Below are positions 1 through 9,171 of a stretch of DNA of 64,000 nucleotides, piece after piece (within the stretch, counting starts at the first letter, position 1; each line of letters opens with the position of its first letter). A program made the translations under genes and the position numbers. This DNA comes from Streptomyces camelliae (GTDB taxonomy: Bacteria; Actinomycetota; Actinomycetes; Streptomycetales; Streptomycetaceae). Where the stretch lies: contig NZ_CP115300.1 of the NCBI RefSeq assembly GCF_027625935.1, forward strand, positions 6,758,001 through 6,822,000, given 5' to 3'. The notes below the pieces were generated by a model, which saw only the letters and a list, made by a program, of their open reading frames with translations, was not told where the DNA came from and did no database searches.

Positions 1-1067
1 AACGACGACGGGTAGGAGCCGGAGGACGGGGCGCCGGCCAGCGCGTACGTCGCCGCGATCAGCGGCGAGGAGGCGCTGGTGCCGCCGAAGACCATCCAGC
101 CGCTGCCCTGGCCGTAGGTGTCGTACACCGCGACACCGGTGTTGGGGTCGGCCACGGCCGAGACGTCCGCGACCGTGCGGTTCGCACAGCCGGAGTCCTT
201 CTGCCAGCTGGGCTTGGCGTCGTCCGCGGAGCAGCCGGAGCCGGCCCCGCTCCACACCGTGTCGGTCCAGCCGCGCGTGTTGGAGGCCGTCTTCAGGGAC
301 GTACCGCCCACCGCCGTCACGTACTTGGAGGCCGCCGGGTACTCGACGCCGTAGCCGTTGTCACCGGAGGAGACGGTGATGGCGACGCCCGGGTGGTTGA
401 AGTAGGTGGAGTCGTAGGTGGCGTCGTTGGAGGACTCGGAGCCGCCGTAGCTGTTGGAGACGAACTTCGCACCCAGACTGACGGCGGTGTTCACGCCCGC
501 GCCCAGGTTGGTCATGCTGGCCGAACTGGCCTCCACCAGCAGGATCTTGCAGTTCGGGCAGGCGGCGCTGACCATGTCGAGGTCGAGGGAGATCTCCTCG
601 GCCCAGCCGGAGTTGCCGCGCGGGTACTTGGTGCCGCCGCTCTGGTCGACCTTCTTGAAGCAGCCGTTGGCCGTGGTGCAGGCGGACAGGCCGTACTGGG
701 AGCGGTAGGTGGCGAGGTCGGACTCGGCGTTGGGGTCGTCGTAGGCGTCGACGATCGCCACGGTCTGGCCCGAACCGCCGGTCGCGGAGGGCAGGTTGTA
801 TGCCGACTGGAGTGAGGCGGGGCCGAAGCCGGAGGGGGCGGCGGCGGCCGTCAGGGCGCTCTCGGCGTGCGCCGACGCCGGGGTGCCGGCGGTGACCTGA
901 AGAGCGTTGCAGGCCATCACGTCCTTCTGCGTCGGGGCCGCGCAGGCGCGGGCGACGCTGAGGCCGGGGGAGTGGGTGGCCTGCGCGGCCTGGCCGACGG
1001 GGGCGGCCAGGGCGAGGGCGGCTGTGGCGAGCGTGGCCACGGCGGCGAGGGAAGCGGTTCTGCGCAA
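1..1067 (-). CDS. Secreted sedolisin-type (S53) serine peptidase, partial
   Basis: The gene runs off the left edge; about 355 N-terminal codons are present. A TTG start at 1067 is chosen because a GGAGG lies 8-9 bases upstream and the next residues (LRRTASLAAVATLATAAL) form a typical Sec signal peptide. The mature part contains VAIVDAYDDPNAESDL, a Trp-Ala-Glu-Glu-x-Ser-Leu-Asp-x-Asp stretch that fits the Glu/Asp catalytic pair of sedolisins, and GGTSASSP around the presumed catalytic serine. Many Streptomyces secrete such acid-type serine peptidases. The sequence between signal peptide and catalytic domain is short, so a long activation prodomain is not evident. An S8 subtilisin-like label is the alternative, but the E-x3-D arrangement favours S53. 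The C-terminus, including the calcium site, lies outside the window. Confidence 0.75.
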   Translation of the reverse strand, partial: MRRTASLAAVATLATAALALAAPVGQAAQATHSPGLSVARACAAPTQKDVMACNALQVTAGTPASAHAESALTAAAAPSGFGPASLQSAYNLPSATGGSGQTVAIVDAYDDPNAESDLATYRSQYGLSACTTANGCFKKVDQSGGTKYPRGNSGWAEEISLDLDMVSAACPNCKILLVEASSASMTNLGAGVNTAVSLGAKFVSNSYGGSESSNDATYDSTYFNHPGVAITVSSGDNGYGVEYPAASKYVTAVGGTSLKTASNTRGWTDTVWSGAGSGCSADDAKPSWQKDSGCANRTVADVSAVADPNTGVAVYDTYGQGSGWMVFGGTSASSPLIAATYALAGAPSSGSYPSS

Positions 1068-1334
1068 CGTACGTCCTCCACGAAGTGGGTGACCGGGAAG
1101 GGCTGTGGGGGGTGCGCGGTGCCACCCCGGCGCGTGGTGTACGCCAGGGACGCGGAGAACGTACGGATGTCGGGACCACGTCAACAAGGTCATTGTTGAA
1201 GCAGGAACGTTGCTTTGCCTTTCATGAGGAATTCATGTCCCGTTCCTGGCATGGCCATGATGGAAACCTGGGCGGCTCATGGGTTGACGGACCCGGGTGA
1301 GGGTTCGCCCGGGGTTCAGGCGATAGTGGAGTAC

Positions 1335-1961
1335 ATGACTGCTGCCGTACCTCACCCCAGCCCGGCCGGACCCGCCCGGTCCGGCCGGCGGAGCCTCGCC
1401 CTCGCTCTTCTGTGCGGTGCGCTCGGCTCGGCCGTGACGCTGCTCGCGACCCGGCAGCGCTGGGCGGAGGGCACCGCGACGGTGGCCGGCGGCTCCTTCC
1501 CGCTCACCGCCAAGGGCAGCGACGTCACGGGCGTCCCCGCGGCCCTCGCGATAGTGGGCCTCGCCGCGCTCGTCGCCGTCTTCGCCGTCCGCAGGGCCGG
1601 CCGCCTCGTCGTCGCCGGGCTGCTCGCGCTGTCCGGCGCCGGGATCGCGGCCGCCGCCCTGGTGTCCGCCTCCGACAGCTCCGCGCTGGACGACAAGGCG
1701 GCCCAGGCGAGCGGAGACACCTCCGCCACGGTCGCCTCGCTCAGCCACACCGGCTGGCCCTACGTGGCGGTCGCCGGCGGTGCGCTGATCCTGCTGGCCG
1801 GCCTGCTCGCGCTGCGCTACGGAAGCCTGTGGCCCGCCATGTCCGGCCGCTACGAGCGCGGTACCGACCGCCCGCGCCGCAAGGCCAGGCCGGCCGACCC
1901 GGAGCGGCCCGAGGAGATCTGGAAGGCCCTGGACCGGGGCGAGGACCCGACCGGGTCCTGA
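1335..1961 (+). CDS. Trp-biosynthesis-associated membrane protein
   Basis: The 208-residue protein has an N-terminal membrane segment near residues 17-35, a short extracytoplasmic stretch with RQRWAEG, then three more hydrophobic segments (about 60-80, 85-105 and 145-165) and a basic cytoplasmic tail rich in Arg and Pro. This layout matches the actinobacterial family of integral membrane proteins found beside trp genes (TIGR02234 type), and trpC lies 1.2 kb downstream here. The biochemical role is unknown. ATG 1335 is preferred; GTG 1326 in the same frame is possible because no strong ribosome site decides between them. Confidence 0.75.
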   Translation: MTAAVPHPSPAGPARSGRRSLALALLCGALGSAVTLLATRQRWAEGTATVAGGSFPLTAKGSDVTGVPAALAIVGLAALVAVFAVRRAGRLVVAGLLALSGAGIAAAALVSASDSSALDDKAAQASGDTSATVASLSHTGWPYVAVAGGALILLAGLLALRYGSLWPAMSGRYERGTDRPRRKARPADPERPEEIWKALDRGEDPTGS

Positions 1962-2162
1962 GCCGCCGCCCAGGGCCGGTCAAGCACCGGTCAAGGCGCG
2001 GCGGGTGTGGCGAACCAGACGCCACCCCCGCGTCCGGCACGCGCGTGCGTACGGGACAATGGACCGCGAGCGTCCGGCTCGGACGGTGACGGGCGGGCTC
2101 GGAGCCGTACGACACGTACGCCGCTCTCCTGGGACACGTACACAGCAACGAGGAGCACAGAC

Positions 2163-2423
2163 ATGGCGGGCAGCAGCCACGGCCACGGTCACACCCCGGC
2201 CGCCTGGACCGGCGTCATCATTTCCTTCATCGGTTTCCTGGTCGCGGGCGCCTTCATGGTGATGGCCAACTCCGTCGGCTTCTGGGCCGGCATGGTGCTC
2301 ATCGGCGCCGGCGCGGTGGTCGGCGGGGTCATGCGCGCCATGGGCCTCGGCCAGAACCCCAAGCCCCTCAAGATGGTCGGCGCGCCCGTCGCGACCCGTG
2401 AGCCGGCGACCGCGGAGAGCTGA
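2163..2423 (+). CDS. HGxxPAAW motif membrane protein
   Basis: A small 86-residue protein starting at ATG 2163 behind a clear GAGGAG. It begins MAGSSHGHGHTPAAWTGV, which carries the HGxxPAAW signature of a small actinobacterial membrane protein family, followed by two hydrophobic helices (about residues 15-35 and 40-60) and a hydrophilic tail. Members sit next to the trp region in streptomycetes. Function is unknown. The His-rich N-terminus could bind metal, but that is only a guess. A strong hairpin follows the stop, so the gene is probably the end of its transcript. Confidence 0.8.
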   Translation: MAGSSHGHGHTPAAWTGVIISFIGFLVAGAFMVMANSVGFWAGMVLIGAGAVVGGVMRAMGLGQNPKPLKMVGAPVATREPATAES

Positions 2424-2441
2424 GCGCCACCACACCGCCCG

Positions 2442-2490
2442 CGAGGGGCGGCCCGGCACCCGGACAGGTGCGGGCCGCCCCTCGGGTTTT
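2442..2490 (+). terminator. Rho-independent-like terminator
   Basis: A 14-bp inverted repeat (CGAGGGGCGGCCCG and its complement at 2471-2484) is followed by GGTTTT. It lies 18 bases after the stop of the HGxxPAAW gene. Confidence 0.75.
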
Positions 2491-2553
2491 CCCCGCTTCT
2501 TCCGCCACCAGCGGCGCCGCGCGGACGGCCGGGCCGCGTTGCACAATGCCAGG

Positions 2554-2997
2554 GTGAACGCCGACAGCCGCGTGCCCCTGCCCGCGCCCGCGCCGACAGC
2601 CCCCGTCCTGCGACGGCTCGCCGTCCCGGGCGCGCTGTTCGCGGTCGTCGCCGGCGCCTTCGCGTACGTCGGTGCCGTCGACCCGAACGAATCCGGCCAC
2701 TACCCCGTCTGCCCGCTGTACCGCCTCACCGGCCTGTACTGCCCCGGCTGCGGCGGGCTGCGCAGCGCGCACGCCTTTGTCCACGGCGACCTGCTCACCG
2801 CGCTGCGCGACAACGCGCCGGCCGTGGCCGGCTACCTGGGCTTCACGGTGCTGTGGGCCGTCTGGGTGGTCCGCACGGTGCGCGGCCGGCCGCTGCGACC
2901 GGACCTCGGACGGGTCCACCTCTGGGGGATCGGCGTGTTGCTGCTGGTGTTCACGGCTGTCCGTAACCTGCCCTGGGGTGGCTGGCTGCATCCTTGA
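2554..2997 (+). CDS. DUF2752 domain membrane protein
   Basis: The 147-residue protein has a first membrane helix near residues 22-45, then the family signature CPLYRLTGLYCPGCGGLR with its two conserved cysteine pairs, an amphipathic HAFVHGDLLTALRDN segment, and two further membrane helices. This is the DUF2752 family, whose function is unknown; the Cys-x-x-Cys suggests metal or redox chemistry at the membrane. GTG 2554 is chosen as start because it directly precedes the predicted short cytoplasmic N-terminus. It stands just upstream of trpC in the same direction, with about 155 bases between. Confidence 0.8.
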   Translation: MNADSRVPLPAPAPTAPVLRRLAVPGALFAVVAGAFAYVGAVDPNESGHYPVCPLYRLTGLYCPGCGGLRSAHAFVHGDLLTALRDNAPAVAGYLGFTVLWAVWVVRTVRGRPLRPDLGRVHLWGIGVLLLVFTAVRNLPWGGWLHP

Positions 2998-3153
2998 TCA
3001 CTTGGGGAACGTCCAGGTAGTGGGACCGGCGTCCACCGGATGCGGGGGCACCGGCCCGCTGCGGATACCATCGCATTGACCACGGGTTTTCAGACCTGAA
3101 GAACCTGGAACCCGGAACCTGAAGGAACCACCGTCTGGAAGGGGGCCGCTCGC

Positions 3154-3963
3154 GTGAGTGTGCTCGACGAGATCATCGACGGAGTCCGTGCCGACCTCGC
3201 GGAGCGGCAGGCACGCGTCAGCCTCGACGAGCTCAAGGAGCGCGCGGCCAAGGCACCCGCCGCGAAGGACGGGGTGGCCGCGCTCAAGGGCGACGGCGTC
3301 AAGGTGATCTGCGAGGTCAAGCGCTCCAGCCCCTCCAAGGGCGCGCTGGCCGCCATCGCCGACCCGGCGGGGCTCGCCGCGGACTACGAGGCCGGCGGTG
3401 CGGCCGTCATCTCCGTCCTCACCGAACAGCGCCGCTTCGGCGGCTCGCTCGCCGACTTGGAGGCCGTCCGCGCGCGCGTGGACATCCCGGTGCTGCGCAA
3501 GGACTTCATCGTCACGTCGTACCAGCTGTGGGAGGCCCGCGCGTACGGCGCCGACCTCGCGCTGCTGATCGTCGCCGCCCTGGAGCAGCCGGCCCTGGAG
3601 TCGCTGATCGAGCGCGCGGTCTCCATCGGCCTCACCCCGCTCGTCGAGGTCCACGACGAGGACGAGGTCGAGCGGGCCGTGGACGCGGGCGCCAAGGTGA
3701 TCGGCGTCAACGCGCGCAACCTGAAGACGCTTGAGGTCGACCGCACCACCTTCGAGCGGGTCGCCCCGGAGATCCCGGACCACATCGTCAAGGTCGCCGA
3801 GTCCGGCGTCCGCGGCCCGCACGACCTGATCGCCTACGCCAACGCGGGCGCCGACGCGGTCCTGGTCGGCGAGTCCCTCGTCACCGGCCGCGACCCGAAG
3901 ACCGCCGTCGCCGACCTGGTCGCCGCGGGCGAACACCCCGCACTGCGCCACGGCCGGAGCTGA
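3154..3963 (+). CDS. trpC: Indole-3-glycerol phosphate synthase
   Basis: The 269-residue enzyme converts carboxyphenylamino-deoxyribulose phosphate to indole-3-glycerol phosphate in tryptophan synthesis. Start GTG 3154 has GGAAGG about ten bases upstream. Recognised motifs are the N-terminal [17 protein letters not shown], the catalytic [11 protein letters not shown] (Glu and Lys), [14 protein letters not shown] [19 protein letters not shown], and the phosphate-binding [12 protein letters not shown] and [12 protein letters not shown]. Length is typical for a single-domain TrpC. trpM, trpB and trpA follow on the same strand. The upstream 155 bases contain repeated GGAACC words but no obvious leader peptide rich in Trp codons. 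Confidence 0.97.
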   Translation: MSVLDEIIDGVRADLAERQARVSLDELKERAAKAPAAKDGVAALKGDGVKVICEVKRSSPSKGALAAIADPAGLAADYEAGGAAVISVLTEQRRFGGSLADLEAVRARVDIPVLRKDFIVTSYQLWEARAYGADLALLIVAALEQPALESLIERAVSIGLTPLVEVHDEDEVERAVDAGAKVIGVNARNLKTLEVDRTTFERVAPEIPDHIVKVAESGVRGPHDLIAYANAGADAVLVGESLVTGRDPKTAVADLVAAGEHPALRHGRS

Positions 3964-3984
3964 TCACCCGGTAGGCTGACACCG

Positions 3985-4215
3985 ATGACTCTCACCGTGA
4001 CGACCGTGGACCGCTACGCCCGCCTGGCGCGCGGCTGCCGCCCAAGGGGCTGCCGAGCGCCGGCGAGGCGCGTTCACGGTCGTCGCGTGCGTTATGTCAT
4101 CGGTGACGAGCCTGGGCAGGTGAACGGACGTCGATGGCAGCGCGCCCCGAAGGGGCGCGGGGCTGTATCCGACGGTGCGACTCCGTCGCGTGGGCGCGAC
4201 CCACACACGGCCTGA
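3985..4215 (+). CDS. trpM: Small tryptophan regulator TrpM
   Basis: A 76-residue basic protein between trpC and trpB. The N-terminus, MTLTVTTVDRYARLARG, and position match Streptomyces TrpM, a small protein reported to modulate tryptophan production and morphological development in S. coelicolor. There is no recognisable catalytic domain. The C-terminal third, from about residue 53, is encoded by a GC-rich hairpin repeat of a kind scattered through Streptomyces genomes, so this C-terminus is probably strain-specific; I recall the S. coelicolor protein as shorter, near 63 residues. The gap to trpC is 21 bases, so cotranscription is likely. Confidence 0.7.
   Translation: MTLTVTTVDRYARLARGCRPRGCRAPARRVHGRRVRYVIGDEPGQVNGRRWQRAPKGRGAVSDGATPSRGRDPHTA
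4139..4213 (+). repeat. Dispersed Streptomyces-type hairpin repeat
   Basis: A perfect 8-bp stem (CGCGCCCC at 4141-4148, GGGGCGCG at 4152-4159, loop GAA) is followed by GGGCTGTATCCGACGG and a second CGTCGCGTGGGCGCGACC block. Elements beginning GCGCCCCGAAGGGGCGCGGGG are familiar intergenic repeats in Streptomyces. Here the repeat encodes the end of trpM and lies 70 bases before trpB. It may act as an RNA stem within the operon. Confidence 0.55.
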
Positions 4216-4285
4216 GGTCGTACGACAAGCTCCGCCCCCACGGCGAACAGTGTCTTTTCACGCACACTCACCGTGAGGTTCTGGC

Positions 4286-5569
4286 ATGCCCAGCAATTTC
4301 TTCTTCCCTGACCCCACCGGCCAGGTGCCGAGCGCCGAAGGCTACTTCGGCGTGTTCGGCGGCAAGTTCATCCCGGAGGCCCTCGTCGCCGCCGTGGACG
4401 AGGTCGCCGTCGAGTACGACAAGGCCAAGCACGATCCCGAGTTCGCCCGAGAGCTCGACGACCTGATGGTCAACTACACCGGCCGCCCGTCGGCGCTCAC
4501 CGAGGTCCCCCGTTTCGCCGAGCACGCCGGCGGCGCCCGGATCTTCCTCAAGCGCGAGGACCTCAACCACACCGGCTCCCACAAGATCAACAACGTCCTC
4601 GGCCAGGCCCTGCTCACCAAGCGGATGGGCAAGACCCGCGTGATCGCGGAGACCGGCGCGGGCCAGCACGGCGTCGCCACCGCCACCGCCTGCGCCCTGT
4701 TCGGCCTCGACTGCACCATCTACATGGGCGAGGTCGACACCAAGCGCCAGGCCCTGAACGTGGCCCGCATGCGCATGCTCGGCGCCGAGGTCGTCGCGGT
4801 GAAGTCCGGCAGCCGCACGCTGAAGGACGCCATCAACGAGGCGTTCCGCGACTGGGTCGCCAACGTCGACCACACCCACTACCTCTTCGGTACCGTCGCC
4901 GGCCCGCACCCCTTCCCGGCCATGGTCCGCGACTTCCACCGCGTGATCGGTGTGGAGGCCCGCCGGCAGCTCCTGGAGCGCGCCGGCCGGCTGCCCGACG
5001 CCGCGATCGCCTGCGTCGGCGGCGGCTCCAACGCCATCGGCCTCTTCCACGCCTTCCTCCCGGACACCTCCGTCCGCCTCATCGGCTGCGAGCCCGCGGG
5101 GCACGGCATCGAGACCGGCGAGCACGCGGCCACCCTCACCGCCGGCGAGCCCGGCATCCTGCACGGCTCCCGGTCCTACGTGCTCCAGGACGAGGAAGGC
5201 CAGATCACCGAGCCGTACTCGATCTCGGCGGGCCTGGACTACCCGGGCATCGGCCCCGAGCACTCCTACCTGAAGGACTCGGGCCGCGGCGAGTACCGCG
5301 CGGTCACCGACGACGCGGCCATGCAGGCCCTGCGCCTGCTGTCGCGCACCGAGGGCATCATCCCGGCCATCGAGAGCGCCCACGCCCTGGCCGGCGCCCT
5401 GGAGGTCGGCAAGGAGCTGGGCAAGGACGGCCTGATCGTCGTCAACCTCTCCGGCCGCGGCGACAAGGACATGGACACCGCCGCGCGCTACTTCGGGCTG
5501 TACGACACCGACGCCGCGGTCGCCGCCGACGCGGCCGACACCGCCGAGATCGAGGGGGACGCCAAGTGA
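4286..5569 (+). CDS. trpB: Tryptophan synthase beta chain
   Basis: The 427-residue PLP enzyme joins indole and serine to make tryptophan. It has the pyridoxal lysine in the HKINN motif ([15 protein letters not shown], about residue 97), the [15 protein letters not shown] segment, and the phosphate-binding glycine loop [25 protein letters not shown] at the N-terminus is typical of TrpB1. The start at ATG 4286 fits the usual N-terminal length. The stop overlaps the trpA start by four bases, so the two subunits are translationally coupled, as expected for an alpha2beta2 complex. Confidence 0.98.
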   Translation: MPSNFFFPDPTGQVPSAEGYFGVFGGKFIPEALVAAVDEVAVEYDKAKHDPEFARELDDLMVNYTGRPSALTEVPRFAEHAGGARIFLKREDLNHTGSHKINNVLGQALLTKRMGKTRVIAETGAGQHGVATATACALFGLDCTIYMGEVDTKRQALNVARMRMLGAEVVAVKSGSRTLKDAINEAFRDWVANVDHTHYLFGTVAGPHPFPAMVRDFHRVIGVEARRQLLERAGRLPDAAIACVGGGSNAIGLFHAFLPDTSVRLIGCEPAGHGIETGEHAATLTAGEPGILHGSRSYVLQDEEGQITEPYSISAGLDYPGIGPEHSYLKDSGRGEYRAVTDDAAMQALRLLSRTEGIIPAIESAHALAGALEVGKELGKDGLIVVNLSGRGDKDMDTAARYFGLYDTDAAVAADAADTAEIEGDAK

Positions 5570-6384
5570 GCGGGAAGATCCAGCTGCTGTCGGACACCCT
5601 CGCGGCCGCCAAGGCCGAGGGCCGCTCCGCGCTCATCGCCTACCTCCCGGCCGGGTTCCCGACCGTGGACGGCGGCATCGAGGCGATCAAGGCCGTCTTC
5701 GACGGCGGGGCGGACGTCGTGGAGGTCGGTCTGCCGCACAGCGACCCCGTCCTCGACGGCCCCGTCATCCAGACCGCCGACGACATCGCCCTGCGCGGCG
5801 GCGTCAAGATCGCGGACGTCATGCGGACGGTCAAGGAGGCCCACGAGGCCACCGGCAAGCCCGTCCTCGTCATGACGTACTGGAACCCCATCGACCGCTA
5901 CGGCGTCGAGCGTTTCACCGCCGAGCTGGCCGAGGCGGGCGGCGCGGGCTGCATCCTGCCCGACCTGCCCGTGCAGGAGTCGGCGCTGTGGAGGGAGCAC
6001 GCCGAGAAGCACGGCCTCGCGACGGTCTTCGTCGTGGCGCCGAGCAGCAAGGACGAGCGGCTCGCCCAGATCACCGCGGCGGGCAGCGGCTTCGTCTACG
6101 CCGCCTCGCTGATGGGCGTCACCGGCACCCGCGAGTCGGTCGGCGCGCAGGCACAGAACCTGGTCGAGCGCACCCGCGCCACCGGCACCGAGCTGCCCGT
6201 CTGCGTCGGCCTCGGCGTCTCCAACGCGGCCCAGGCCGCCGAGGTGGCCGGCTTCGCCGACGGTGTCATCGTCGGCTCGGCGTTCGTGAAGCGGATGCTG
6301 GACGCCTCCGACCACGCGGCGGGCCTCACGGCGGTCCGCGAGCTGGCCGGGGAGCTGGCGAAGGGTGTGCGCGGACAGGCGTAA
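5566..6384 (+). CDS. trpA: Tryptophan synthase alpha chain
   Basis: The 272-residue TIM-barrel subunit cleaves indole-3-glycerol phosphate to indole and glyceraldehyde 3-phosphate. Conserved pieces include [34 protein letters not shown] (catalytic Glu and the substrate Asp region), LPDLPVQES, and the phosphate site [10 protein letters not shown] and [12 protein letters not shown]. The GTG start lies inside the trpB stop (GTGA). A stable hairpin follows 73 bases after the stop. Confidence 0.98.
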   Translation: MSGKIQLLSDTLAAAKAEGRSALIAYLPAGFPTVDGGIEAIKAVFDGGADVVEVGLPHSDPVLDGPVIQTADDIALRGGVKIADVMRTVKEAHEATGKPVLVMTYWNPIDRYGVERFTAELAEAGGAGCILPDLPVQESALWREHAEKHGLATVFVVAPSSKDERLAQITAAGSGFVYAASLMGVTGTRESVGAQAQNLVERTRATGTELPVCVGLGVSNAAQAAEVAGFADGVIVGSAFVKRMLDASDHAAGLTAVRELAGELAKGVRGQA

Positions 6385-6456
6385 CCGTCGGTGAGCCTTT
6401 CGTGAACCGTCAGTAATACGGAACATTCGGTCACTCGAACGGGTGGACCTCAGGCT

Positions 6457-6484
6457 GGGGAGGCGCGCTGCGCCTCCCCGGTTC
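6457..6484 (+). terminator. Hairpin terminator after trpA
   Basis: A perfect 10-bp stem, GGGGAGGCGC with GCGCCTCCCC, has a 3-base loop. It is followed by GGTTCGTTCTGG rather than a pure T-run, which is common in Streptomyces. It also lies just ahead of the next gene's start, so some read-through or a promoter inside the hairpin region is possible. Confidence 0.65.
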
Positions 6485-6495
6485 GTTCTGGGGGT

Positions 6496-7272
6496 GTGAG
6501 CCAGAAGAACCATGACGGAAAGCGCAGCGCCCGGGAGCGGCTGGCGGTCGAGCGCGAGAAGCAGAAGGCCTCGGAGAGGCGGCGGCGCACGCTGATCGTG
6601 AGCGCGAGCGTGGTCTGCGTCCTCGGCCTCGCGGCGGTGATCGGTGTGCTCGCCGCGAATGCCGGCAAGAACAAGGGCGGCGAGAAGGCGGGCCCGGTCG
6701 TGGCGCCCTCGGGCGCGCAGGGCAAGGACAGCCTCGCGATCCCGGTCGGCAAGGACAGCGCCAAGTCGACGCTCACCGTCTGGGAGGACATGCGCTGCCC
6801 GGCCTGCCAGGCCTTCGAGATCGCCTACCGCCCGACGCTCCACGAACTGGTCGACGCGGGCAAGCTCAGAATCGAGTACCACCTGGTCCGCCTGATCGAC
6901 GGCAACCTCGGCGGCACCGGCTCCCTGCGCGGCGCCAACGCCGTGGCCTGCGCCCAGGACGCCGGAAAGTTCCGCGACTACCACGACGTGCTGTACACGA
7001 ACCAGCCGAAAGAGACCGACGACGCGTACAGCGACAACGCCAAGCTGATCGATCTCGCCGGCAAGGTGGGCGGTCTCGACACGTCCGCCTTCCAGAAGTG
7101 CGTGAACGACGGCACCCACGACGCCTGGGTGAACAAGTCCCACAAGGCCTTCCAGTCCGCCGGCCTGACGGGCACACCCACGGTCCTGTTCGGCGGGAAG
7201 AACATCGCCCAGGACCAGAGCATGACCCCGGCCAAGCTCAAGCAGATGGTGGAGGCGGCCGACCGGAAATAG
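6496..7272 (+). CDS. Membrane-anchored DsbA-family thioredoxin-like protein
   Basis: The 258-residue protein has a very basic N-terminus (NHDGKRSARERLAVEREKQK), one membrane helix at about residues 34-54, and an extracytoplasmic domain of the DsbA/thioredoxin-4 type. The redox motif is CPAC within WEDMRCPACQAFE near residue 99, and the cis-proline loop is GLTGTPTVLFGG. Such proteins oxidise or isomerise disulfides of exported proteins. GTG 6496 is taken as start; it sits ten or so bases after the trpA terminator and lacks a strong Shine-Dalgarno. lgt follows by 95 bases, which links two cell-envelope functions. Confidence 0.88.
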   Translation: MSQKNHDGKRSARERLAVEREKQKASERRRRTLIVSASVVCVLGLAAVIGVLAANAGKNKGGEKAGPVVAPSGAQGKDSLAIPVGKDSAKSTLTVWEDMRCPACQAFEIAYRPTLHELVDAGKLRIEYHLVRLIDGNLGGTGSLRGANAVACAQDAGKFRDYHDVLYTNQPKETDDAYSDNAKLIDLAGKVGGLDTSAFQKCVNDGTHDAWVNKSHKAFQSAGLTGTPTVLFGGKNIAQDQSMTPAKLKQMVEAADRK

Positions 7273-7367
7273 GCGCCCCACCGGCCCTTTCCGTGCGCCC
7301 CCGTTATGGACCCGTAGCCGGGCTGCTTGCCGTCCCCACGGCCCGGCACGGTAGCGTCGGACTTGCC

Positions 7368-8315
7368 ATGGAACTTGCCTACATTCCCAGCCCGTCGCGC
7401 GGGGTGCTGTACCTCGGCCCCATCCCGCTGCGCGGCTACGCCTTCTGCATCATCATCGGCGTCTTCGTCGCCGTCTGGCTCGGCAACAAGCGCTGGATCG
7501 CCCGGGGCGGGCGGGCCGGCACGGTCGCCGACATCGCGGTCTGGGCCGTACCGTTCGGCCTGGTCGGCGGCCGGCTGTACCACGTGATCACGGACTACGA
7601 GCTGTACTTCAGCCAGGGTCGTGACTGGGTGGACGCCTTCAAGGTGTGGCAGGGCGGCCTGGGGATCTGGGGCGCCATCGCGCTCGGCGCGCTCGGCGCG
7701 TGGATCGGCGCGCGCCGCCGGGGCGTCCCGATGCCCGCGTACGCCGACGCCGTCGCGCCCGGCATCGCGTTCGCACAGGCCATCGGCCGCTGGGGCAACT
7801 GGTTCAACCAGGAGCTGTACGGCCGCGAGACGCACGTTCCGTGGGCACTGCACATCACCTCCTCCGAGGGCGGCCGGGTGCCGGGCTACTACCACCCGAC
7901 CTTCCTGTACGAGTCCCTGTGGTGCATCGGCGTGGGCTTCCTGGTGATCTGGGCCGACCGCCGCTTCAAGCTGGGCCATGGCCGGGCGTTCGCCCTGTAC
8001 GTCGCCGCGTACTGCGTGGGCCGCGGCTGGATCGAGTACATGCGCGTGGACGACGCCCACCACATCCTGGGCCTCCGCCTCAACGACTGGACCGCGATGA
8101 TCGTGTTCCTGCTGGCGGTGACGTACATGGTGGTGTCGTCGAGGATGCGGCCCGGCAGGGAAGCCGTGGTCGAACCCGAGGCTCCCGAGGCTGTTGCCGA
8201 GACACCCGGTGCCGATGCGGACGCTGCTGCCGCCGAGGGCGAGGGCGAGGACAAGGCCGAGCCCGATGCCGTGGAGGCGAAGGACGAGGCCGAGTCGGGG
8301 ACGACGAAGACCTGA
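7368..8315 (+). CDS. lgt: Prolipoprotein diacylglyceryl transferase
   Basis: The 315-residue integral membrane enzyme transfers diacylglyceryl from phosphatidylglycerol to the lipobox cysteine of prolipoproteins. The family signature is present as AIGRWGNWFNQELYGRETHVPW, and GGRLYHVITDYELYF and GRGWIEYMRVDDAHHI match conserved catalytic regions; each is only part of the respective motif. About seven membrane segments can be drawn. The start at ATG 7368 gives the usual N-terminus MELAYIPSPSRG. The C-terminal 50 residues are an acidic Ala/Glu/Asp-rich cytoplasmic tail, typical of streptomycetes. Several lipoproteins it could modify are encoded nearby, including livK. Confidence 0.95.
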   Translation: MELAYIPSPSRGVLYLGPIPLRGYAFCIIIGVFVAVWLGNKRWIARGGRAGTVADIAVWAVPFGLVGGRLYHVITDYELYFSQGRDWVDAFKVWQGGLGIWGAIALGALGAWIGARRRGVPMPAYADAVAPGIAFAQAIGRWGNWFNQELYGRETHVPWALHITSSEGGRVPGYYHPTFLYESLWCIGVGFLVIWADRRFKLGHGRAFALYVAAYCVGRGWIEYMRVDDAHHILGLRLNDWTAMIVFLLAVTYMVVSSRMRPGREAVVEPEAPEAVAETPGADADAAAAEGEGEDKAEPDAVEAKDEAESGTTKT

Positions 8316-8334
8316 CGGCTGCTTGTGCGACGCG

Positions 8335-8363
8335 AGGGCGCCCGGAAGATCCGGGCGCCCTTG
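8335..8363. terminator. Bidirectional hairpin terminator
   Basis: An 11-bp perfect stem, AGGGCGCCCGG with CCGGGCGCCCT, and a 5-base loop lie between the converging lgt gene and the remains of the minus-strand operon. Confidence 0.8.
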
Positions 8364-8373
8364 GCATATGTGC

Positions 8374-9171
8374 TCAGCTCTCGCAAGTCGGCGCCGGCTT
8401 CCGCCGGCACCGGGAGCGCGGCCGGTCGAGGCCCGCGTCGGCTCGTAGCCCGAGGCCGGCCCGGAGATCCGCCTCGCCGAGGGCGATGCCCCGCAGGGCG
8501 GGGTGCGCGGTGGCGACGGCGTGGGTGTGCTCGATGACGGCCGGTCCAGCGGATCGCGCCCAGGGTCGCGGAGAACCGGAAGATCACGTTCCGAATGCGC
8601 GGCGGGCCCACTTCGGGATCGGGGACCGTGGTGATCGCGCCCAGCACCTGGTACCGGGGGTCGGCCCGGACCTCCCGGATGTCCTGGACCGGGGCGACGG
8701 CGGCCTCCGTCTGCTCGAAGGCCGCCGGCACCTCGCCACGGGGACGGGCGGCGATCGCGGAGCCGACCGCCTCGTCCAGGACGCCGGCGTGGGCGGCCCG
8801 GCCCGCGCCGGTCGCGAACCACGGTTCCGCCGGGTCTCGTGACGTCCGGGGGCCGGGTCAGCCGTTCGGTCGGGCCGACCGTGACTCGGCGGCCGGCACT
8901 TCGTCCCAGCCCAGGTTCCACGTCTCCAGGGTCCCCGGGCGGAAGTTCCCGATCACCACGTCGGCGCTCTGGACGAGCCGGAGCAGGGTGGCCCGACCGC
9001 CGGGCGTGGACAGGGCGAGGGTGGGGGCACGCCTGGTGCGGCCGAGCAGCTTCCACCACATCCCGACCCCATGCCGGGCCGGACCGTGTCCCCGGGACGG
9101 GTCGGGCCGGCGAAGAGGGCCGCGAGGTCCAGCACCCGCAGAACGGTCAGCGGCGAAGCCGTCGTACTCAT
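8374..9171 (-). pseudogene. Broken CaiB/BaiF-type (family III) CoA-transferase
   Basis: Pieces of one family III CoA-transferase can be followed in different reading frames. An N-terminal piece starts at ATG 9171 (LTVLRVLDLAALFAGP). A second piece in another frame carries ADVVIGNFRPGTLE and ends near 8880. A C-terminal piece carries PRFATGAG-like PWFATGAGRAAHAGVLDEAV, then AAVAPVQDIREV and ALGAITTVPDPEVG-like text. After a further frame change near 8540 comes VIEHTHAVATAHPALRG. Intact members are near 380-400 residues, so about 150 residues of the middle, which should hold the catalytic Asp, are missing. The ATG overlaps the rbsK stop as ATGA, so this was once the last gene of the operon. Confidence 0.8.
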
